From Kibdelosporangium banguiense (lineage in GTDB: Bacteria > Actinomycetota > Actinomycetes > Mycobacteriales > Pseudonocardiaceae), in assembly GCF_017876405.1 (NCBI RefSeq), contig NZ_JAGINW010000001.1, positions 4,539,203 to 4,603,202 of the forward strand: a stretch of DNA of 64,000 bases, in the 5' to 3' direction. Shown here piece after piece: positions 48,095 through 57,326 of this stretch. The translations under genes were made by a program, and so were the position numbers. The first letter of the stretch is position 1. Each line of letters opens with the position of its first letter. Below the pieces are notes generated by a model that was not told where the DNA came from, ran no database searches, and saw only the letters and a list, made by a program, of their open reading frames with translations.

Positions 48095-49372
48095 GTGGGA
48101 CGTAGTGGGGACTTGCCGCGTGGGCTGGTCGAGCGGTTTGTGGCACGTGACGGGCAGTGGCCGGACGACACCGGCTGCCCGATCCTGCATGTGGACATGG
48201 ACGCGTTCTATGCCTCGGTCGAGATCAGGGAACGGCCGGATCTGAAGGACAAGCCGGTGGTCGTCGGCGGTGTCGGCAACCGTGGGGTCGTCTCCTCGGC
48301 GAACTACATCGCCCGCAAGTACGGCGTCCGTTCGGCGATGCCGACCAGCCGGGCCCGTCGGCTGTGCCCGCACGCGGTGTACGTCTCGCCGACGTTCGGG
48401 CTGTACCAAGAGGTGTCCAGGGGAGTGCTGGCGATCTTCCGGGACATCACCCCGCTGGTCGAGCCGTTGAGCCTGGACGAGGCCTTCCTGGACGTGGCGG
48501 GCGCGCTGCGGCGGATGGGCATGACCTCCGGTCAGATCGGCGCGCTGATCCGGGAACGCGTCGAAGCCGAGCACGGGATCACCTGTTCGGTCGGGGTGGC
48601 GCCGACCAAGTTCGTGGCCAAACTGGCGTCCGGGCTCTGCAAGCCGGACGGCATGCTCGTCGTGCCCAAGGCGAACGTGCTCGACTTCCTGCACCCGCTG
48701 CCCGTGTCCGCGCTGTGGGGTGTGGGCAAGCGTACGGCGGAGCGGATGGTCGAGGTCGGCCTGGAACGTGTCGCGGACGTCGCGGCGGCGCCCCTGCCCC
48801 GGCTGCGCCGGATCATCGGCAACGCGCTCGCCGAGCACCTGCATCCGTTGGCGCTCGGCTATGACGACCGAGCCGTCGTACCTGAGTCGGTCGACAAGTC
48901 GGTGGGCGCGGAGGAGACGTTCGAAGTCGATCACTGGGACCGCAAGCTGCTCAAGCGTGAGTTGCTGCGGCTCTCGGAGAAGACCGCCAGCGCCCTGCGC
49001 GGGCGAGGCCTGCGCGGCCGGACAGTGTCGATCAAGGTCCGGTTCGCCGACTTCACCACGATCAGCCGGTCCAGGACGCTGCTCGTGGCGACCGACGTGA
49101 CCCAGGAGATCTTCAAACTCGCCTGCCAGTTGCTCGACGAGCAGACGCCGCCCGGCGCGATCCGGCTGATCGGTGTGCGGGTCGAACAACTCAGCCAGGA
49201 CGGCGCCGAGCAGTTGCTGCTGGACGCGCCGGAGAGCGGCTGGCGCGAAGCCGACCAGGCGGCCGACCGGGCCCGCGCCAAGTTCGGGTTCGGTGCGATC
49301 CGCCCGGCGTCGCTGCTGCAGGAGGCGCCGGAGCGCTCAGGCGCGACCGAGCCCCGCCCGGATCGCCCCTGA
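48095..49372 (+). CDS. dinB: DNA polymerase IV (Y family)
   Basis: 425 aa translesion polymerase. Catalytic motifs: ILHVDMDAFYASVE (first Asp), GVVSSANYIARKYGVRSAMP, PLSLDEAFLDV (Asp-Glu pair) and SVGVAPTKFVAKLAS. HhH region LWGVGKRTAERM and little-finger domain (about 240-360) follow. No C-terminal beta-clamp motif of the QLSLF kind is obvious, so clamp binding is uncertain. GTG start with TAAGTT box. The 3' end is followed by an AT-rich stretch. Confidence 0.95.
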   Translation: MGRSGDLPRGLVERFVARDGQWPDDTGCPILHVDMDAFYASVEIRERPDLKDKPVVVGGVGNRGVVSSANYIARKYGVRSAMPTSRARRLCPHAVYVSPTFGLYQEVSRGVLAIFRDITPLVEPLSLDEAFLDVAGALRRMGMTSGQIGALIRERVEAEHGITCSVGVAPTKFVAKLASGLCKPDGMLVVPKANVLDFLHPLPVSALWGVGKRTAERMVEVGLERVADVAAAPLPRLRRIIGNALAEHLHPLALGYDDRAVVPESVDKSVGAEETFEVDHWDRKLLKRELLRLSEKTASALRGRGLRGRTVSIKVRFADFTTISRSRTLLVATDVTQEIFKLACQLLDEQTPPGAIRLIGVRVEQLSQDGAEQLLLDAPESGWREADQAADRARAKFGFGAIRPASLLQEAPERSGATEPRPDRP

Positions 49373-49547
49373 ATTATATTTGGTACATCATCATATTAAT
49401 CCGCCGAATGGCCGGGTACGCGATTTCGGCAACTGGGACAAAACTGCCTGGAAACGTGCGCGTTACCTGCGGATGGAGATTTCTGGCTAACGTTTTGGCC
49501 TCCTCTTCAGATGCTTCGTTCGGGATATCCGGCGCGGGGGAAGTGAC

Positions 49548-50168
49548 GTGGCGGGATCTGATCGGCGTGACAAGTCCGAAGTCGGCCGCACGGGGGCGCG
49601 GTTCGGCCACATGCCCGCCAATCGGGCGCGTGACGATGACGAAGAGGAGCGGGGTGAGCAGGCCGTGTCTGCGGCTAAGCCATCAACCGGCAGGACTGGG
49701 GCCCGGTTCGGATCGGCCGAGCAGGGCAGGCCGTCGGTGCAGATCCCTCAGCAGGTGCGTCAGCACGTCGCGCCCCGGCCGCAACCGCAACCGGAGCCGG
49801 AACCCGAGTGGGTCGAGGTGGACCGGACCCGGTCGATCGTCCGGCCCTACGCGTGGACCGGCGGGCGGACCGAGACGGCGTACGACTTGCCGCTGGAGGC
49901 GTTGATCTCCACCAACCGGGCGACGATGCAGCGGCTCGGCTCCCGGATGACCTACGACCACCGCTCGATAGCCGATCTCTGCCTGGCGACCCGCTCCGTG
50001 GCCGAAGTGGCGGCGCTGTGCTCACTGCCGCTCGGCGTGGCCCGAGTCGTTCTCGGGGACATGGCCTCGGCCGGCATGGTCGACGTGCACCGGACCAAGA
50101 CATCGGCCGGTTATGAACCGGACCTCGCGATGATGGAAAGAGTCCTGGTCGGCCTCCGCAATTTGTAG
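49548..50168 (+). CDS. DUF742-family protein with disordered N-terminus
   Basis: 206 aa. Residues 1-90 are charged and Pro/Gln-rich with two copies of GRTGARFG. Residues 90-206 are the DUF742 winged-helix-like domain (RSIVRPYAWTGGRTE, LISTNRAT, IADLCLATRSVAEVAALCSLPLGVARVVLGDMA core). DUF742 genes usually sit in conservon operons with a roadblock protein, a sensor kinase and a small GTPase; none are here, so this is an orphan. GTG start after GGGGGAAG. Confidence 0.8.
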   Translation: MAGSDRRDKSEVGRTGARFGHMPANRARDDDEEERGEQAVSAAKPSTGRTGARFGSAEQGRPSVQIPQQVRQHVAPRPQPQPEPEPEWVEVDRTRSIVRPYAWTGGRTETAYDLPLEALISTNRATMQRLGSRMTYDHRSIADLCLATRSVAEVAALCSLPLGVARVVLGDMASAGMVDVHRTKTSAGYEPDLAMMERVLVGLRNL

Positions 50169-50609
50169 TGGCACAGTTTTTGACCATTGGCGCGAATTCG
50201 CCGCGTCCAACTGCCGCGACGGCGCACGCCGTCTGCCCGAAGGTGCCGTCTGGACGGGCAGCGGTCAGGGTGCCGCAGGTCACTTGAGCAAATCGACAGG
50301 TTCACCCGCCCGACGGGCAGTGGCTGCGTACCGGACACTCACGGTTACAGAAAGCCATACCCGCAGGACATGCCGGATCAGGCGCCCCCGAACGCCGGAT
50401 TGACTGCGCCGATCGCGTCTCTGCGCCCGGCGGGCATCCTCGCCTGAGTCGCGATCTCTTCGCAAGAGCCAGCAGGAGAGTGCCGGATCGGGTAGTCGCG
50501 CAGGCGCAGGGCTCGTATCCTTGAGGTGACGCCCCAGGGATGGGGCGCCCGCCGGGTACGGCGGCCGCAGACGCCCGGCGCCCGTGAGAGCTGTGCCGGA
50601 GGAGGAAAG
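50169..50609. other. Intergenic region, little recognised
   Basis: 441 bp without a credible gene. It holds a 6-bp hairpin GACGGC/GCCGTC at 50218-50233, possibly ending the DUF742 transcript, and the GGAGGAGGAAAG ribosome site of the DUF3040 gene. Nothing else was recognised. Confidence 0.6.
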
Positions 50610-51005
50610 ATGCCACTCTCCGAGCACGAGCAGCGACTGCTCGATCAAATCGAGCGCGCGCTCTATGCCGAAGACCCCAAGTTCGCTTCCACTGTGCGCG
50701 GTGCGCGCCTACGACGGCCGTCGCGCAGGCGGCGGGTGCAGGGCGCGGCGCTGTTCGTGGTTGGCGTCGCCCTGCTGGTACTGGGTGTCGTCGTGCAAGA
50801 GTTCTGGTTCGGCGGATTCCCTGCCGTCAGCCTGCTCGGCTTCCTTGTCATGTTCTTCGGCGCGCTCATCACGCTGACCGCCATCCGGCGGGGCGCTGAG
50901 GGCGCTACTCCGGCTGAGGGAGACGGAAAGAACCGTGCCCCCGGCCGCAGTTCCTTCTCCCAACGAATGGAGGAGCGCTTCCGCAAGCGCTTCGAACAGG
51001 ACTAG
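50610..51005 (+). CDS. DUF3040 membrane protein
   Basis: 131 aa. MPLSEHEQRLLDQIERALYAEDPKFA (core LSEHEQRLLDQIE) is the DUF3040 signature; two membrane segments at about 45-90 (ALFVVGVALLVLGVVV and LLGFLVMFFGALITL) and a basic tail follow. It is found in actinomycetes next to the division cluster (Rv2169c in M. tuberculosis), as here. Function unknown. The GGAGGAGG site fixes the ATG. Confidence 0.92.
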   Translation: MPLSEHEQRLLDQIERALYAEDPKFASTVRGARLRRPSRRRRVQGAALFVVGVALLVLGVVVQEFWFGGFPAVSLLGFLVMFFGALITLTAIRRGAEGATPAEGDGKNRAPGRSSFSQRMEERFRKRFEQD

Positions 51006-51028
51006 AGACCCAGAGAGTCCCCACGCTG

Positions 51029-51054
51029 AGGGCCGCCGGCACCCCGGTGGCCCT
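51029..51054 (+). terminator. Terminator after the DUF3040 gene
   Basis: 11-bp stem AGGGCCGCCGG / CCGGTGGCCCT with one G-T wobble and a 4-nt loop, 23 bp after the stop. Confidence 0.65.
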
Positions 51055-51208
51055 TAACGCATGCACCCAGAGCATGCGAAACCGGTCATTCCACGCCCCA
51101 GTTTCCCACCAGAGGCGCGCCCCAGTTCCCACCAAGGTCACGAGCGCGAACAGATCAACACCCAGCGCAGAAAGCCGCCCCTACACAAGAGAGCAGCCCC
51201 CGCCACTC

Positions 51209-51310
51209 CCAGGGGGCGTCCCTGTTCCAGTCTATCGGGGGAGCGTGGTCGAGGGTGGGACTCGGGCGGGCTGTGGACAACCAGATTTGCGACTGGAGCC
51301 GTTCGTACGA
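51209..51310 (+). repeat. 102-nt intergenic repeat, copy B
   Basis: Gap-free partner of 43021-43122. It contains TGTGGACAA, the reverse of the actinobacterial DnaA box TTGTCCACA. It lies between convergent genes. The rest of the gap, about 51350-51650, shows no recognised feature. Confidence 0.8.
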
Positions 51311-51321
51311 ATGAGCCTGGT

Positions 51322-51349
51322 CCAGGGCCAGGGCCAGGGCCAGGGCCAG
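51322..51349 (+). repeat. CCAGGG hexanucleotide tandem repeat
   Basis: Four CCAGGG units and a partial fifth, directly after repeat copy B. Non-coding. Confidence 0.85.
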
Positions 51350-51652
51350 AGCAACAAGACCGATCCTGAACCCGGCTGGAAGGTCGGCCGAAGGCCCTTC
51401 CAGGCTCGATTCTACGCGGGGTGGAGGCGGCCTTAAGCTCGGCGGCGCGGCAGGCCTCTCATGGCTCTGGCCGAGAACCCAGCCTTGATCCATGGGCCTG
51501 CCCTTTAGTCCTGACGTGGCCGCCTCAGGGGTTCCCGTGTCAAATCGAGCCGTCCCAGCCCGAGACACCGAACCAAAACCCAACAAGAGCGCCCAACCAC
51601 ACGACACCGAAGCAAAACCTGAACAGGGCCCAGTCGCAGACACCGAACCCAA

Positions 51653-51681
51653 GGCCACCGCCCGCCAAGGAGGCGGTGGCC
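51653..51681 (-). terminator. Terminator of the MoxR-DUF58-TgpA operon
   Basis: Perfect 10-bp stem GGCCACCGCC / GGCGGTGGCC, 9-nt loop, followed on the minus strand by TTGGGTT, 7 bp beyond the TgpA stop. Confidence 0.7.
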
Positions 51682-51688
51682 CCAGCCG

Positions 51689-54178
51689 TCAGTCGTCGTC
51701 CTGCTTGGGCTTCTTCTTGCGAGGCTTCAGCACGGACCGAGGCAGCAACTTCGCCTTCAAAGCCAGCGGAGCGTTCCGCCGCATGCTCCGTCGAACGTCA
51801 TTCAGCGCATCGGGCAACTCCGGCCCAGGCGCCACCCCTGGCCCGTACCACGACCGTTCGATGACGGAGACGACAGTCCGAAGCCCTTCCTTGCCTTCGT
51901 CGTCCAGATCGTGCTCCCGGACCAACCGGCGCGCGGTCATCCGGATCGTGTCGGTGTCGGGAGCCGAGGCGCCGCGGTCCCAGGACTCGGCCATCAGCTC
52001 CTCCCAAGCCGCCACCGGAGCCTCTGGACTGTTGCCGACCACCACCTGAAGCCGGTCACGCCGTCGCCAGTACCGGGTGAAGGCCGGGAAAAGCCCCAGC
52101 CCGATCAACCCGAGCGGCACAGCGATCCACCAGCTCACCATCGCCGCCGCGAACACGGCTGCCGAGAGCCACAACAGCACTGCGATAAACGCGACGATCG
52201 TTCTCTGCCGGCGTTTTCGCATGGTCAGCCCGGCTCCGGTCAGGCCGAGCCCGGCGACTCCCAGTCCGGTCAGCAACAGCACTGACACGAGCGTCGCCCC
52301 TCCGGCGAGAGCACCGCTGGTGAGTCCCACCCACGTGATCTGGTTGCTCTCGTCTGCTGCGGGAGTGTCGTTCTGCCCGGCTTCGGGCCGGGGAGAGTTC
52401 GCTGCGGCTTCGCTTTCGGAGGTGGTCGTGGGCGTTGACGAGTTCTCTCCGCCGTCTGGGAGACGGCCGGTCTGTGAGGACTGCGGATTCATGTAGGGCG
52501 GGACGTAGGCGCGGCCGTCTGACAACGGCGTCGGGTCGACGGTGATCCAGCCGTACTGCGGGAAGAACACCTCCACCCACGCGTGTGCGTCCTGGGTGGT
52601 GATCGAGCGGTAGTCGGTCACCTTGTAGCCGGATGTGTAGCCGATGGCGACGCGGGACGGGATGCCCGCGGCGCGCACGAGGACTGCCAGCGCCGACGCG
52701 TACTGCTCGCAGTAACCGGTCTTGCCGTTGAACAGGAAGTCGACCAGTGCGTCCTCGTCGTTGCGGGGCGCGGTCTCGGTCCGGTAGGAGAACCCGTTGT
52801 CCGGCAAGAAGTAGTTCTTCAGCGCGATGACTTTGTCCCACTGGCTGGACTTGCCGGCGACCAGATCCCGGGCGAGCCCGGTGATCCGGGCGTTGAGCGG
52901 CGGCAGTTCCAGGTACTGCGAGCCGACCTCGTTGACGGCCGCGGGCGAAGCGCGCAACTGTTCGAAGGTGGGCTGTGCCAGGTCGGCGTATTCGACGTAC
53001 CGGGGGAACCGGCGCTGCTTGCGGGCGTAGACCGCGCCGCTCGCCTCGTCGAACCGGACTTCGCTGGACAGGCCTTCGATCCGCCGGGGCGACGGGTACA
53101 CCGGAGCCCAGTTGTCCTCGGAGTTCACCGGTTCGATCTCGATGCGCACCGTCTGCCCGTCCGGGCTGCGGCCGGGTTCGAGCGGGAGCTCGTTGTTCAG
53201 CGACGTCCCGCTCGGCATGCCGCCGCCGAGGCTCCAGCCTTCGTTGGTGGCGTACGACTTCAGCGTCGTGGCTTTGAGGTAGCGGTTGTCGTCGGGCAGC
53301 CCACGGACGCGGAACATCTCCTGGTTGCCTTTTTGGTCCAGCATGCCGCGCAGGCTGGTGAAGGCCTTCAGCGAGAAGCCACCTGCCCCGATCCCGCCTG
53401 CGCCGACGTTGCCGGGCAGCTGTCCCACGGTGCCGATCGGTGTGAAGATCGCGCCGAATATCAACGCGAGCACCAGCGAGACCGAAACCAAAGCCACGGG
53501 CGCCGTCGCGTTGCCATTGCCACCGCTGGAGCGCGGCGAACGGCCACGCCATTGCTGGTGCTTGTGCGTCCCGTCGACGGCGAGCAGCACGGCGTACGAA
53601 GCCGCACCCAGCACGAACGACCACCAGGGCAGCATCTCGTCGGCGAGCGACGCGGGTACGGCGTAGACGCACAGCAGCACAAGCCCGCTGGCCGCCGGTG
53701 TCCCCGCCGCCACAGCAAGCGAGTCCACGAGCACGGCGACGAGCCCGATCGCGATCACGACCAGACAGAGGATCGGCGTTGTCGGTTCGACCGGGGGCAC
53801 CCCGGTCTGCACGACTTCGACCGCGTCCCGCAGCACGTCGCCGATCTGGTCGACGGCCTTGGGCCCTGGGATGAACCCGAAGATGCCCTCGCTGGTGAAC
53901 AGGGCCACGACCAGGCACATCAACGCGAACAGCTGAGCCAGGCCGATCAGCAGGATCGGCATCCGGATGGCGCGCAGCCCGATCCCGGACCCGGCCACCA
54001 CGATGATCGCGATGGCCGCGTGGCCGAGCCATACGCTGCCGTCGATCACACCGGCGAGCGCGGTGGACGCGCACAGCGTGGTGATCGCGGCGAAGACGGG
54101 GGTGACGTTGTTGGTCAGCTGGTCAGTCCCGCGGTAGATCGTCCGGGGCGGGGTCTCCCGGGCAGGGGCGTTCACCAC
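51689..54178 (-). CDS. TgpA-type transglutaminase-like membrane protein
   Basis: 829 aa. Six or seven membrane segments in residues about 25-245, then an external transglutaminase domain with catalytic Cys in GKTGYCEQYASAL, His in DAHAWVEVFF and Asp in WITVDPTPLSDG. A further membrane pair at about 620-690 and a basic cytoplasmic tail ending KPRKKKPKQDDD follow. It is the last gene of the MoxR-DUF58-TgpA operon, a widespread set thought to work on cell-envelope peptides or proteins. The start is one of two adjacent GTG codons (54178 or 54175), next to the DUF58 stop. Confidence 0.92.
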   Translation of the reverse strand: MVNAPARETPPRTIYRGTDQLTNNVTPVFAAITTLCASTALAGVIDGSVWLGHAAIAIIVVAGSGIGLRAIRMPILLIGLAQLFALMCLVVALFTSEGIFGFIPGPKAVDQIGDVLRDAVEVVQTGVPPVEPTTPILCLVVIAIGLVAVLVDSLAVAAGTPAASGLVLLCVYAVPASLADEMLPWWSFVLGAASYAVLLAVDGTHKHQQWRGRSPRSSGGNGNATAPVALVSVSLVLALIFGAIFTPIGTVGQLPGNVGAGGIGAGGFSLKAFTSLRGMLDQKGNQEMFRVRGLPDDNRYLKATTLKSYATNEGWSLGGGMPSGTSLNNELPLEPGRSPDGQTVRIEIEPVNSEDNWAPVYPSPRRIEGLSSEVRFDEASGAVYARKQRRFPRYVEYADLAQPTFEQLRASPAAVNEVGSQYLELPPLNARITGLARDLVAGKSSQWDKVIALKNYFLPDNGFSYRTETAPRNDEDALVDFLFNGKTGYCEQYASALAVLVRAAGIPSRVAIGYTSGYKVTDYRSITTQDAHAWVEVFFPQYGWITVDPTPLSDGRAYVPPYMNPQSSQTGRLPDGGENSSTPTTTSESEAAANSPRPEAGQNDTPAADESNQITWVGLTSGALAGGATLVSVLLLTGLGVAGLGLTGAGLTMRKRRQRTIVAFIAVLLWLSAAVFAAAMVSWWIAVPLGLIGLGLFPAFTRYWRRRDRLQVVVGNSPEAPVAAWEELMAESWDRGASAPDTDTIRMTARRLVREHDLDDEGKEGLRTVVSVIERSWYGPGVAPGPELPDALNDVRRSMRRNAPLALKAKLLPRSVLKPRKKKPKQDDD

Positions 54179-55441
54179 TTATGACCACCCACTCGCGTGC
54201 ATCGCGCTGCGGTTATGGCTGGCGCGGCAGAGGTTGTTCCAGATCTGGTGCATTGGTACATCGGGCTGGGCGATCACGGTGCTCCAGCCGGCTCCGCCGA
54301 ACAGCGTCGCCGCCGCCTCCGGATCCAGCGCCGTGGAGTCCTGTGCCGCCCATGCCCTGGTGTCCATCAGGATCGCCAGGCTGCGGCTGGCCCGGGGCCG
54401 GTAGCGGATCAACTGCTCGGCCGACTCCGGGTCGATCGAGCCGAGGATCGCGACGAGCTCCTGGCCCTGCCCGGGGTCGCCGGTGATCGCGATGTCCTTC
54501 TGGTGCGACGTCGGCAGCGCGGCGAGCGAGTCGAGCACCAGGAAGTCGCTGTGGATACCGTCCGCGCTTTCCGGCGCGATCGGCTTGGCGTCCTCGGACA
54601 CCAGCCGTACGCGGTGGCCGTTGCGCAGCAGGTGCAGGCTGACGCTCGCGGCCATCGAGACGGCCCATTCCATGCTCGAGGTCGGGCCGCTGCCTTTGTG
54701 CGCGTGCTCGCGGTGGTCCAGCAGCACTGTTGTGCCGCCGCGCCACGGGCGCTCTTCGACGCGGACCATCATCTCGTCGCGGCGCGCGGTGGAACGCCAG
54801 TGGACTTTGCGCAGGTCGTCGCCTTGCCGGTACGGCCGGACGACCGCGTCGTCCTCGCCCTGACCGGAGTGCAGCCGGACCGAGCCGTCTTCACCTGCCC
54901 CCATCCCGGAACCGCCGGGCATCCCGATCAACGGCACCACGCGTGGAACAACGATCAGCCGGGTCACTCCGGCCAGCTCACGGTCGAACTCGGACAAGCC
55001 GAACGGGTCGGTCACCTTGGCCCGCAACGGCCCCAGATGCTGGATGCCACGCATGGTCGGCTCGACCGTGTAGCGCAGCTGGATCCCGTTGTTGCGAGGC
55101 AGATGCTCGATCACGAACCGCGGCCGGCCACCCAGCGTGTACGGCACGCCGTCCTGCAGCAGCAGGCCGCCGGTCGGTAGCCGGCCGGTGCTCCAGACGT
55201 TCAGTGACACCTCGGCTCGCCCGCCGACGGGCGTCCGCAGCGGGTTGACGTGCCGTTCGGTGTGCAGTCCGACCCGGGACCGCCCGGCCAGCACGCACAC
55301 CAGGATCGGCATCGCGATCACGAAGACCGAGACCCGCAGCAGGTCCCGCTCGTTCAGCACCGCGGAGCACAAGGCCGCGGCCAATCCCGCGGCCAGCAGG
55401 CACCGGCCACGGGTGGTCATGCCCGCCAGCGGACCTCCCAT
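54179..55441 (-). CDS. DUF58 domain protein
   Basis: 420 aa. Two membrane segments at about 10-50, then a beta-domain and a vWA-like C-terminal region. The DUF58 motif is EDDAVVRPYRQGDDLRKVHWRSTARRDEMMVR (core DDLRKVHWRSTAR). It acts between the MoxR ATPase and TgpA in the same operon, probably as an adaptor at the membrane. ATG start 3 bp after the MoxR stop; its stop abuts the TgpA start. Confidence 0.93.
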   Translation of the reverse strand: MGGPLAGMTTRGRCLLAAGLAAALCSAVLNERDLLRVSVFVIAMPILVCVLAGRSRVGLHTERHVNPLRTPVGGRAEVSLNVWSTGRLPTGGLLLQDGVPYTLGGRPRFVIEHLPRNNGIQLRYTVEPTMRGIQHLGPLRAKVTDPFGLSEFDRELAGVTRLIVVPRVVPLIGMPGGSGMGAGEDGSVRLHSGQGEDDAVVRPYRQGDDLRKVHWRSTARRDEMMVRVEERPWRGGTTVLLDHREHAHKGSGPTSSMEWAVSMAASVSLHLLRNGHRVRLVSEDAKPIAPESADGIHSDFLVLDSLAALPTSHQKDIAITGDPGQGQELVAILGSIDPESAEQLIRYRPRASRSLAILMDTRAWAAQDSTALDPEAAATLFGGAGWSTVIAQPDVPMHQIWNNLCRASHNRSAMHASGWS

Positions 55442-55444
55442 GCG

Positions 55445-56590
55445 TTACTGCCTGTTCCCGCGTGAGTCGGAGACCCACTGCCCGGCCGGGTCCGTGCCGT
55501 GTGGCACGGGCACCCGCTGCAGGAGCCCTCGAATCATGTCCGCAGGAGACCTACGCGCAGCCTGGGCTTCCGCGGTGAGTACCAGACGGTGCGCCAGCAC
55601 GGGCACTGCGACGGCGTGCATGTCGTCGGGAACCACGAAGTCACGGCCAGACAGCGCGGCTTGTGCACGCGCGGCCCGTACGAGATGCAGGGTGGACCGG
55701 GGGGAAGCGCCAAGACGGATCTCTGGCAGCCGCCGCGTCGCCGAGACGAGCTCGACCGCGTACCGCCTGATCTCCGGAGCCATGTGCACGGCACGTACGG
55801 CTTCGACGAGCGCGCGCACCTGCGCGGCGTCGGACACCGGCGTCAGCGTGGCGAGCGGGTCGTGGCCGGCGTGCTCGTCGACCATCGCCAGCTCGGCGTT
55901 CGGGTCCGGGTAGCCGATCGACACACGCGCGGTGAACCGGTCCCGCTGCGCCTCGGGCAGCGCGTACGTGCCCTCCATCTCGATCGGGTTCTGGGTCGCG
56001 ATCACCATGAACGGCGAGTCCAGCCGGTAGGTGTTGCCGTCCACCGTGACCTGGTGCTCTTCCATGCACTCCAGCAGGGCGGACTGGGTCTTGGGCGACG
56101 CCCGGTTGATCTCGTCGCCGACCACGATGTTGGCGAACACCGGGCCGGGCCGGAACTCGAAGTTGGTGGTCTGCCGGTTGAAGATCGACACGCCGGTCAC
56201 GTCGCTGGGCAGCAGGTCAGGGGTGAACTGCAGCCGGCTGACCGAGCAGTCGATCGACTTGGCCAGTGCCTTGGCCAGTGACGTCTTGCCGACGCCGGGC
56301 ACGTCCTCGACCAGCAGGTGGCCCTCGGCGAGCAACGTCACCAGCGCGATCCGCACCACCTCGGGCTTGCCCACCAGCACACGCTCGACGTTCGCGGCGA
56401 TGCGCTGCGCGGTGCCGTGCACCTCGTCCAGCGCCTTGCCGGGGCGTGGCATCGGGCTGGGCGCGCTGCCGTTGCCCGGCATCGCTTCCGGGTCATGCCC
56501 AGTTCGTAGCTGCGCATAGGGGTCGGGCCCTGCGCCGTTGCTCCCGTACGGGTGCCCTGGCAGCGCGGCAGGCGGGGTAGAAGACGTCAC
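55445..56590 (-). CDS. MoxR-family AAA+ ATPase
   Basis: 381 aa. Pro/Gly-rich N-terminus (about 1-60), then AAA+ core: Walker A EDVPGVGKTSLAKAL, RLQFTPDLLPSDVTG, Walker B NIVVGDEINRASPKTQSALLECMEE (core GDEINRA) and sensor IATQNPIEMEG. MoxR ATPases act as chaperones for vWA-domain partners, here the DUF58 product. The GTG at 56590 has AGGAGG 4 nt upstream; the longer frame has no support. First gene of the operon. Confidence 0.93.
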   Translation of the reverse strand: MTSSTPPAALPGHPYGSNGAGPDPYAQLRTGHDPEAMPGNGSAPSPMPRPGKALDEVHGTAQRIAANVERVLVGKPEVVRIALVTLLAEGHLLVEDVPGVGKTSLAKALAKSIDCSVSRLQFTPDLLPSDVTGVSIFNRQTTNFEFRPGPVFANIVVGDEINRASPKTQSALLECMEEHQVTVDGNTYRLDSPFMVIATQNPIEMEGTYALPEAQRDRFTARVSIGYPDPNAELAMVDEHAGHDPLATLTPVSDAAQVRALVEAVRAVHMAPEIRRYAVELVSATRRLPEIRLGASPRSTLHLVRAARAQAALSGRDFVVPDDMHAVAVPVLAHRLVLTAEAQAARRSPADMIRGLLQRVPVPHGTDPAGQWVSDSRGNRQ

Positions 56591-56687
56591 TCGACCTCCT
56601 GATGCTCCTCGGTGGTGCTCTGCCTGATCCCACCGATGCGATGCCGGCGCCCCGTATACCCGATAGGGCGTACAGGGGCGGCACAGC

Positions 56688-56706
56688 TTGACACGATTGG
56701 TGTCAA
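56688..56706. promoter_or_regulatory. TTGACAC-N5-GTGTCAA palindrome upstream of the MoxR operon
   Basis: Perfect 7-bp inverted repeat about 98 bp before the GTG. The minus-strand arm doubles as a TTGACA -35 element, so it may be an operator overlapping the operon promoter. Confidence 0.4.
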
Positions 56707-57232
56707 ACCAGGGCGAAGTGCCCCGGGTTCTGCACTCGGTACCAGTATCCGGCAAGACGCGCCCGACGTGCAGAACAGTTGGCGACAATGACCAGCTGTA
56801 ATCCACTGCACACCTGACCTGACGCACGGGCGTGCCCAGGGTTGTCCGGTTTCCGCGAGTTTCCGCCCAGCACGGCACCCGCCGTGACCCGATGTTCCCC
56901 GCATGAGGTCCACACGTGATGACCGGGCCAATGGGTTCAAACGCCGTGCCGGGCCGTCGTGTGACCGTGAACTCGTGCCGGTGACGGACTGTCATCACTT
57001 GGGCGGGTGGCGCTGACCCGGTCCGTACCTGCCTCCCCACTTTCACCCACCCGTGGTCCGCGACCGGCCCCGGGAAGGCCCTGGATGCCCACTGTGGACA
57101 ACTGAACACCTTCTGAACAGCAGCTGAGCAGCACTCGCCCGGGGGAGGCCCGCAGGCGTCCCCCACCTCGCCCCCACTCCGGTTACCTGCGAAAACGCGT
57201 CAATCGACCGGGCGAAGCGCGGCAGATCCGCG

Positions 57233-57278
57233 TTGACTGTGGTGAAAAGTGGGGTACTGTGGCCGCAAGTGGGGCAGA
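57233..57278 (+). promoter_or_regulatory. mraZ promoter overlapped by four GTGG repeats (MraZ operator)
   Basis: TTGACT (57233-57238), 16-nt spacer, TACTGT (57255-57260). GTGG begins at 57239, 57249, 57259 and 57269, exactly 10 bp apart, matching the direct-repeat operators bound by MraZ in several bacteria. Repression of the cluster by its first gene is expected. Confidence 0.8.
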
Positions 57279-57326
57279 CGGGTGCCTCATTGCCGGTCCG
57301 TAGGGTCGGTGGGGAGGTGGCCGCCG

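Larger units (their letters stand above)
56591..57326. other. Intergenic region between the MoxR operon and mraZ
   Basis: 736 bp without a credible gene; short frames here have poor composition and no ribosome sites. It holds the TTGACAC palindrome near the MoxR gene, a DnaA-box-like TGTGGACAA at 57093-57101, and the mraZ promoter/operator. Confidence 0.65.

Noticed and set aside
51421..51864. Plus-strand open frame in the convergent gap before TgpA
   Set aside because: Pro/Thr/Ser-rich with no family; it crosses the operon terminator and the 3' end of TgpA.
52583..54184. 533-codon plus-strand open frame opposite TgpA
   Set aside because: Antisense shadow; TgpA on the other strand has the full catalytic triad and membrane topology.
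43021..57101. DnaA-box-like TGTGGAYAA sites as a replication origin
   Set aside because: Only three scattered single sites (43084, 51272, 57093), no dnaA or dnaN, no AT-rich unwinding region.
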